From Amycolatopsis sp. WAC 01376 (lineage in GTDB: Bacteria; Actinomycetota; Actinomycetes; Mycobacteriales; Pseudonocardiaceae), in assembly GCF_003947415.1 (NCBI RefSeq), contig NZ_QHKL01000008.1, positions 1 through 64,000 of the forward strand: 64,000 bases of DNA, written 5' to 3'. A program made the position numbers and the translations under genes. Position 1 is the first letter of the stretch, and each line of letters begins with the position of its first letter. Shown piece by piece: positions 58,796 to 64,000 of this stretch. The notes under the pieces are model-generated. The model was not told where the DNA came from, ran no database searches, and saw nothing but the letters and a program-made list of their open reading frames with translations.

Positions 58796-60028
58796 ATGGC
58801 GGGCATTGTGAGCGTTTCCCGGCGAACCCTGTTGACCACCGCCGCCAGTGCCGCCGCCGCGGCCACCGCGATCACCCCGGCCGCCACCGCGGCCGAGCAA
58901 GAAGCCGTCGGGCTGAAGACTTTCCGCCGGACTGCCGAGTACGCGGTGACCAAACTGCGGACCGTCGCGCCCGGCGTGACGGCCTTTCCGGAGATCACCC
59001 GCTTCGAGAAATGGACCTATTCGCAGAACGGTGGCTGGATCGGCGGATTCTGGCCGGGCACTTTGTGGCTCGCCGCGCTCTACAGCGGCGATCCGCAATT
59101 CCGCACCCTCGCCATGGCTTCGGCGGAAAAGCTCGCGCCGCGACAGCACGAGACGCGGGACCACGACCTCGGATTCCTGTTCTACCCGTCGTGGGTGACC
59201 GGCTGGCGGCTCACCGGCGACGAGAAATGGCGCACCGGCGCGCTCAACGCCGCCGCGTCGCTCATCCAGCGCTACAACGAAAAGGGAAAGTTCATCCGGG
59301 CATGGGGCGCACTCGGCACCCCGGGCAACGCCGGGCGGGTCATCGTCGACACGATGATGAACCTGGACCTGCTGACCTTCGCGAGCAAGCAGACCGGCGA
59401 CCGCAAGTACCTCGACATCGCCGTCTCACACGCGAAGACCACCGAACGGGTTTTCCTGCGCCCGGACGGTTCGACCCCGCACGTGTTCGACTTCGACCCG
59501 GCCACGGGCGCCGAGATCGGCCCGAACACCGTGCAGGGCTACAGCCCGACGTCGTGCTGGTCACGCGGTCAGGCGTGGGCGATCTACGGCTTCACCACGA
59601 TGTACCGGCGCTCCGGCGACCCGCTGTTCCTGCGGACCGCGCAACGCCTGGCCGACTTCGCGCTGCGCGCCCTCACCCCGGACGACGTGCCGGTGTGGGA
59701 CTACCTCGCGCCGCAGGCTCCGCACGACATCAAGGACTCCTCCGCCGGCGCCGTGATGGCGTGCGGCCTGCTCGACCTCGCGAAGGTCGCGAACCGGCCG
59801 CAGTACCGCGAGGCGGCGATCCGGATCCTCACCGCGTTGTGCGACACCTGCCTGACCACGAAATCCACCCGCGCCGACGCGATCATGGCGCGCGGGACGC
59901 GCAACCGCCGCGCCGAGGACGGTGTCGAGGTTTCCTTGCCCTACGGCGATTACTACCTGCTGGAGGGCATCCTGCGGGTGCTGATGCCGTCGGAGATCGA
60001 CAAGGCGATCGACCTGTCGAGCGTCTGA
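58796..60028 (+). CDS. Tat-exported GH88-type unsaturated glucuronyl hydrolase
   Basis: A 410-residue protein with a twin-arginine signal VSRRTLLTTAASAAAAATAITPAATAA. The catalytic barrel shows the GH88 fingerprint NGGWIGGFWPGTLWLAALY (about 79-97), then VIVDTMMNLDLLTFASKQTGD, QGYSPTSCWSRGQAWAIYGF and DSSAGAVMACGLLDLA. It removes unsaturated uronic acids from lyase products of glycosaminoglycan- or pectin-like polymers. ATG 58796 or GTG 58808 could start it; neither has a clear ribosome-binding site. Confidence 0.88.
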   Translation: MAGIVSVSRRTLLTTAASAAAAATAITPAATAAEQEAVGLKTFRRTAEYAVTKLRTVAPGVTAFPEITRFEKWTYSQNGGWIGGFWPGTLWLAALYSGDPQFRTLAMASAEKLAPRQHETRDHDLGFLFYPSWVTGWRLTGDEKWRTGALNAAASLIQRYNEKGKFIRAWGALGTPGNAGRVIVDTMMNLDLLTFASKQTGDRKYLDIAVSHAKTTERVFLRPDGSTPHVFDFDPATGAEIGPNTVQGYSPTSCWSRGQAWAIYGFTTMYRRSGDPLFLRTAQRLADFALRALTPDDVPVWDYLAPQAPHDIKDSSAGAVMACGLLDLAKVANRPQYREAAIRILTALCDTCLTTKSTRADAIMARGTRNRRAEDGVEVSLPYGDYYLLEGILRVLMPSEIDKAIDLSSV

Positions 60029-60060
60029 CCGGCGGCGGACAGCGGCTCCCCTCGATGGTT

Positions 60061-60107
60061 GACGATGTAGGAATTGGGACGTTCAGTGTCCCGATTCCTA
60101 CATCGTC
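60061..60107. terminator. 20-bp hairpin after the GH88 gene
   Basis: Arms GACGATGTAGGAATTGGGAC and GTCCCGATTCCTACATCGTC with one wobble position around a 7-nt loop. It lies 33 bp after the stop. No U-tract follows. The repeat is not shared with other hairpins in the window. Confidence 0.65.
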
Positions 60108-60326
60108 GCGAAGGCGCCGGCCCTGCGCCCACAGAACCCGGCACCCACGGTCACCCAAAGTCACCTCCGTAGGCCGACCCGGTAATCAGGCCAGGTCGAT
60201 GAACTCACTTCCGTAACCCTTTGCGCTCATCCGGTTGACCGGGGTAACCGGAGACCCTAGTTTCGCCGGAGGTCTCCACCGCGCGCAGAGCGATCGGCTG
60301 GGTTCAAGTGGTTCCGTGACTATGGG

Positions 60327-61349
60327 GTGGAGATGCGAGGGCCGACGAAGACGCTCGTCGTTGCCACTGTGCTCGTTTTGGGCATGGTGTTCGGGCTGGC
60401 CGGCTGCACCGGCGAGGAACCGGCGGGGCTGGCGGCCAAGCCGATCCGGATCGCGTTCGTGCCGAAGGTCGCGGGCATCCCGTACTTCGAGGCGATGAAC
60501 ACCGGCGGGCAGGCCGCGGCGAAGCAGCTCGGTGTCGAATGGATCTCGACGGGTCCGGCCACGGTGGACCCCGCGGCGCAGGTTTCGATCGTGCGTGGCC
60601 TCGTCGATCAGCAGGTGGACGTCATCGCGATCGCCCCGAACGATCCCAGGGCGATCGCGCCCGCGATCACCGACGCGCGCGCCAAAGGCGTCCATGTGAT
60701 CACTTCGGACACCGACGCGCCCGGCACCGATCGCGAACTGTTCGTCAACCAGGCGACCCCGGAGGGCATCGGCAAGGCGCTCACCGACGCGCTGATGAAG
60801 AAGATGGGGAACGCGGGCAAGTACGCGATCGTCTCCTGTGGCGAGACCGCCGAGAACCTCAACGCGTGGATCGCCGTCCAGCGTGCCTACACCGCTTCGC
60901 GGTATCCCGGAGCGCAGCTGGTCGAGACGGTCTACGCGGGCGAGGACAAGGACACCGCCACCGCGCTCGCCAAAGAGCTGATGACCAAGTACCCCGACCT
61001 CACCGGTCTGGTCGGCGAGTGCACGACGTCCGCGCCCGGGGTCGCCGAGGCGGTCCGTTCGCAGCAGAAGATCGGCCGCGTCTTCACGGTCGGGGTCGGG
61101 ACGCCGCAGGCGATCAAGCCGTACCTGCTGGACGGTTCCTCGTCGCTTTCGGTGCTGTGGAACGTCGAATCGCTCGGCTACCTCACCGCTTGGGCGGGTA
61201 AGCAGATCGCCGAGGGCAAACCGCTCAGCCCGTCGAACAAGGTCAATCTCGAACTCCCGGCGATCAAGTACGAGGAAGACACGAAGACCGTGCTGCTGGG
61301 CGACCCGCTGCTGATCACGCGCGAGAACGTCGACCAGTTCAAGTACTGA
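60327..61349 (+). CDS. Sugar-binding lipoprotein (RhaS/LsrB-type periplasmic binding protein)
   Basis: A 340-residue lipoprotein, lipobox LAGC with C27. The mature part is a Peripla_BP_4-type receptor: RIAFVPKVAGIPYFEAMNTGGQAAAKQLG, GLVDQQVDVIAIAPNDPRAIAPAI, HVITSDTDAPGTDRELFVNQATPEGIG. These are close to rhamnose (RhaS) and autoinducer-2 (LsrB) receptors. No permease or ATPase gene adjoins, so it must borrow a transporter or act as a sensor partner. GTG 60327 and ATG 60333 are both possible starts. Next to GH88, rhamnose or a uronic acid is a fair guess for ligand. Confidence 0.85.
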   Translation: MEMRGPTKTLVVATVLVLGMVFGLAGCTGEEPAGLAAKPIRIAFVPKVAGIPYFEAMNTGGQAAAKQLGVEWISTGPATVDPAAQVSIVRGLVDQQVDVIAIAPNDPRAIAPAITDARAKGVHVITSDTDAPGTDRELFVNQATPEGIGKALTDALMKKMGNAGKYAIVSCGETAENLNAWIAVQRAYTASRYPGAQLVETVYAGEDKDTATALAKELMTKYPDLTGLVGECTTSAPGVAEAVRSQQKIGRVFTVGVGTPQAIKPYLLDGSSSLSVLWNVESLGYLTAWAGKQIAEGKPLSPSNKVNLELPAIKYEEDTKTVLLGDPLLITRENVDQFKY

Positions 61350-61350
61350 C

Positions 61351-62556
61351 TCACCGGCCCCGCCGGACGGCACCCGCCGCCGCGCCACCACCGAGGATCA
61401 GCACCAGTGCGGTCAATCCCCACCGCCGTTTCTCCTCCGTGCGGGCGTGCGCATCGGTCTCCGCCGCCTCTTCCTTCCGTTCCCTCGGCGACGCCGAACG
61501 AGACGGCTTCGGCACGGCGACGGGCGGCGGGGTCACCTTGGCGGTGGAAGTGGGCGCCGGGCTCGACGAAGGAGTCGGCGTCGGGCTAGGCGTCGGGCTG
61601 AGGGAAGGGCTCGGCGACGGAGTCGCGCTGGGAGACGGGGTGCGAGAAGGAGAAGGCGTGGGAGCCGGGGTCGGCGTAGGCGTCGGTGTCGGCTTGGGCG
61701 GCTCCGGTTTCGGCGGCTCGGGGAGCTCGACCGCGGTGAGGCAGCCCGCGGCGTCCGAACCCGCCAGCGGCGGTCCCGAACGCACCACGGTCACTTGCCC
61801 GCTCCGATCCAGCCGGTAGAGCACGCTGCGCCCGCCGATCCGGTTCGCCGTGGCGTACAGGGCACCGTCGCGGCCGAGCACGACCGAGCCGTAGACGTCG
61901 GCAGGCGGGAAACGCGCGTCTTCGGCTTCACGGACCTTGCCGGACGCCGGGTCGATGGTGATCACGGCCCCTTTCCCGCGCCAGGTGGTGGAAATGCCGT
62001 AGAGCAGTCCGTTGTGGTACGCGAAGTCGTTGACGTCGTGGGCGAGGGTGATCGGCCGCAGGAACACCGTCTTGATCACCCGCAGGTACCGCTCCCCCGG
62101 CGTCAAGTCCACTGTGTACAGTGTCCCGTTCCTGAGCAGGTACCAGGAATTCCCGCCGATCGCGCCGGCGGTCACCCCCGCGACCGGGCTCCATACCGGC
62201 AGCCGGTTCCCGGCACGGGTGATCGGGCCGAGGTCCTGGATGTCGCCGTCACGATCGATCGTCACCGCGTGCGCGCCCCGGCTGAGGCCTTCGGCGACAC
62301 CGAAGACCCGGTCCCGCGTCGCGGAGTAGCCGAGCGCGTTGAGCCGGTAGCCCGAATCGGTCACTCTCGACGTGGCCCCCGAGCCGACGTCGATCCAGCG
62401 CAGCTTCGACTTCCCGTGCGACCCGGTCTCCGCCTGCACCACCAGGCAGGACTCGGCGGCGCGCGCGGCCATGGGGGCCAGCAGCGCCGACGCCCCCACG
62501 AGCCCCGCGACGGCCACCGTCGCCGCCGTCCGCGTCACACCGTCCACGGTGCGCAC
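61351..62556 (-). CDS. Secreted beta-propeller-like protein with Pro/Thr/Ser stalk and C-terminal membrane anchor
   Basis: About 401 residues. A Sec signal (ending ARAA) is followed by a repetitive beta-rich domain (about 35-270: YRLNALGYSATRDRVFGVAEG, GLLYGISTTWRGKGAVITIDPASGKV, ALYATANRIGGRSVLYRLDRSG; DUF6923-like propeller). Then comes a long PTPTPTPTP/SPSPS stalk (about 275-350) and a C-terminal helix RRWGLTALVLILGGGAAAGAVRRGR. It is probably displayed on the envelope. The start is one of several GTGs; 62556 is chosen as the first after the upstream gene. Ends 1 bp from the convergent binding-protein stop. Confidence 0.72.
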   Translation of the reverse strand: MRTVDGVTRTAATVAVAGLVGASALLAPMAARAAESCLVVQAETGSHGKSKLRWIDVGSGATSRVTDSGYRLNALGYSATRDRVFGVAEGLSRGAHAVTIDRDGDIQDLGPITRAGNRLPVWSPVAGVTAGAIGGNSWYLLRNGTLYTVDLTPGERYLRVIKTVFLRPITLAHDVNDFAYHNGLLYGISTTWRGKGAVITIDPASGKVREAEDARFPPADVYGSVVLGRDGALYATANRIGGRSVLYRLDRSGQVTVVRSGPPLAGSDAAGCLTAVELPEPPKPEPPKPTPTPTPTPAPTPSPSRTPSPSATPSPSPSLSPTPSPTPTPSSSPAPTSTAKVTPPPVAVPKPSRSASPRERKEEAAETDAHARTEEKRRWGLTALVLILGGGAAAGAVRRGR

Positions 62557-62560
62557 CGGC

Positions 62561-63325
62561 TCAAGAGATCCTCGCCAGCGCGGCGGTGAAGGCGTCGGGC
62601 GGGATCCCCACGCCACCACCGAACGGGTTCTGCAGCTGGTAGATCGCGAACAGCAGCAACGTGATCGTGCCGGCCAGCGTCGACACGATCACCAGGTGCG
62701 CGGCCAGCCGGGTACCGCCGAACAGGTTGGGCAGCAGCACCGAGATGAGGCTGCCGAGGATCAGGGCGAACCAGACCACGCCGCCGACCTTGCCGCCCTC
62801 CACCGCGTTGAGCCGCTCCTGCCGGGCCTCGTAGACCTGCCAGAGCTGGGTGGACGCCTCGGTCTTGCGCTCGCGGAGCCAGTCGTCGTCCGTGGGAGCC
62901 TTGTCGATCGCCTTGCGCAGCTGGTCGAGCTGCGTCCAGCCGATGTCGGGGACGGTCTCCTTACCGCCCGCCATCTGCGGCCATTCCTTCTGTTCGACCG
63001 TGGCGATGTACTCCGCGCTCAGCTTCCGCACCTCGTCCTTGACCTCGGTCCCCAGTGAATCGGCGGCCCAGACGGTGGCGACCAGGCCGTCCGCCTCGTG
63101 GTACGAGCCGTCGCGCGCGGCGCTCGCGGAGTCGAAGAGGGAGATCAAGATGAACGCCACCATGACGGCGTGCAGGCCGCCGACGATGGTGAACACCTGG
63201 CCGGCGGCGTCGTTGTTGTCCGGCCGTCCTTCGTCCCAGCCGAACCGGCGGACGAGGTAGCCGACGAATCCCGCCAAGGCCGCCGCGCCGACGACCCAAG
63301 CGATGCCGGTCAGGTAAATACCCAT
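62561..63325 (-). CDS. DUF4239 (bestrophin-like) membrane protein
   Basis: A 254-residue protein with four predicted membrane helices: residues 5-25, 43-66, about 183-203 and 210-230. Between pairs lies a cytoplasmic or periplasmic helical region with the DUF4239 look (VWAADSLGTEVKDEVRKLSAEYIATVEQKEWP). Function is unknown; some relatives are called bestrophin-like. ATG 63325. Its stop is 4 bp before the next gene's start, so the two form a leftward pair. Confidence 0.78.
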   Translation of the reverse strand: MGIYLTGIAWVVGAAALAGFVGYLVRRFGWDEGRPDNNDAAGQVFTIVGGLHAVMVAFILISLFDSASAARDGSYHEADGLVATVWAADSLGTEVKDEVRKLSAEYIATVEQKEWPQMAGGKETVPDIGWTQLDQLRKAIDKAPTDDDWLRERKTEASTQLWQVYEARQERLNAVEGGKVGGVVWFALILGSLISVLLPNLFGGTRLAAHLVIVSTLAGTITLLLFAIYQLQNPFGGGVGIPPDAFTAALARIS

Positions 63326-63810
63326 TCGACTCCTTCCGTGCGCAGAGTGCTGAAACTAGTTCACGCCGAGACAAGGGGAAAAGGCCGCTTGAATCAATTC
63401 ATACCGGTGGCGGATGAGCCTAAGTCGATCGTCACCTTCTCGGCCCAATTTCCCGTAATGCGAAACGATTTCCGACACACGCAGGGAAGGGTCGTCATCA
63501 GTCGGGGAACGCAGCTTCACGACCGGGTGAGCAGCCACCACGAGACGTCACCGACGTGACCGTATACCGACATTTCCCGTAGCTCCGACACGCAAACGGC
63601 CGCCTCGGAACGGCGCGTCCGGACCAGTCCGGCAAACAGGTGAACCTCTCCGCAGACCCGATCGAGTTGTTTGTCCGGGCATTACCGCTTGCTATGTTGA
63701 CTTTGCACCCACTCCACTCGAATGGGTATCCACGAATTGAGTTGCAGCAGTTCACCTGGTCGACCACCGGTTGTGTCATCCCGTCGACTGCGAGACCGAA
63801 AGGGAGTCCG
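63326..63810. other. Intergenic region with promoter-like element before the edge gene
   Basis: About 485 bp without a convincing gene. The composition is less GC-rich than the neighbours. A possible promoter TTGTCC (63671-63676), 16 bp, TATGTT (63693-63698) faces the right-edge gene. No strong hairpin is seen. Confidence 0.4.
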
Positions 63811-64000
63811 TTGACGACCATCGAGACCCATACCGGTGCCCGGCCCGCCGTCGAAGTGCTGACCTGGAGTCGGAATCTGCTCGACCCGGCACTGCGCGAG
63901 GCCGTCGACGGACTGCCCGAATCGATGCGGCTCATCGCCGGCTACCACTTCGGGTGGTGGGACGAGCACGGTCGACCGTCCACTTCGGACGGTGGAAAGG
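63811..64000 (+). CDS. Polyprenyl synthase / transferase N-terminus (partial at window edge)
   Basis: The first 63 codons of a gene that leaves the window. TTG 63811 follows AGGGAG at a short 4-nt spacing. The visible protein (LLDPALREAVDGLPESMR, LIAGYHFGWWDEHGRP, then GGK) resembles the start of trans-isoprenyl diphosphate synthases, in particular those annotated as polyprenyl transferase cargo of family 2 encapsulins, where GYHFGWWD precedes a GGK-R-P element. The catalytic DDxxD motifs lie beyond the edge, so function is inferred from this N-terminus only. Confidence 0.6.
   Translation, partial: MTTIETHTGARPAVEVLTWSRNLLDPALREAVDGLPESMRLIAGYHFGWWDEHGRPSTSDGGK

Noticed and set aside
1..64000. 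tRNA or rRNA genes
   Set aside because: No cloverleaf-like block with GGTTCGAATCC-type T loop or rRNA signature was found by eye; a covariance search could still find one.

Overview
This 64 kb window is high-GC actinobacterial chromosome. DUF222/HNH (13E12-type) genes, a paaABCDE operon, an AfsR/SARP regulator, many Tat and lipoprotein signals, FolP2-type dihydropteroate synthase and a DasR-type operator all point to Pseudonocardiales. Amycolatopsis is the best guess from gene style and repeat content, but it is an inference, not a measurement. No rRNA, tRNA, CRISPR array, IS element or phage gene was recognised.

Layout. 1-7 kb: a DUF222/HNH gene behind a LexA-like box, a palindrome-rich spacer, an SLC13-type permease with a glycerate kinase, and a two-component system preceded by an 11-bp-phased direct repeat. 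7-14 kb: a cobalamin riboswitch and cobN, a previously untracked 30-residue Cys-rich peptide gene, a RibD-like fusion with reversed domain order, a degenerate tandem repeat, a second DUF222/HNH gene and a scrap of a paaE-like gene. 14-24 kb: an ABC-F ATPase, then the phenylacetate catabolic locus as two divergent operons (paaZABCDE leftward; paaI-paaK-TetR rightward) with matching operators in the shared promoter region. Together these activate phenylacetate (PaaK), epoxidise the ring (PaaABCE, with PaaD maturation), open it and oxidise the aldehyde (PaaZ), and recycle CoA (PaaI).

24-40 kb: TetR and AraC regulators overlapping tail to tail, an AlkZ-like DNA glycosylase homologue, a translationally coupled Baeyer-Villiger monooxygenase and GMC oxidase pair, a secreted GH18 chitinase with a DasR-type site inside its promoter, tex, an acyl-CoA dehydrogenase, a class C serine hydrolase, a DEAD-box helicase and an acyl-ACP desaturase under a 31-bp palindrome. 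40-50 kb: a sulfonate/nitrate-type ABC importer, an orphan NarL-type sensor kinase, a TetR/DHFR-like divergent pair, folP2, a GH105 hydrolase and an ArsR-type regulator.

50-64 kb: a second palindrome-rich spacer, a PhoD phosphatase, then a large AfsR-type STAND regulator flanked by two secreted SH3-like proteins that share an 18-bp operator-like motif. After these come a berberine-bridge-type flavoprotein, a GH88 hydrolase, an orphan sugar-binding lipoprotein, two envelope proteins of unknown role and, at the right edge, the start of a polyprenyl synthase that looks like the encapsulin-associated type.

The most unusual signals are non-coding: several families of long, nearly perfect hairpins in intergenic space, some with compensating changes in both arms; the AfsR/twin-SH3 module; and the Cys-rich micro-gene after cobN.
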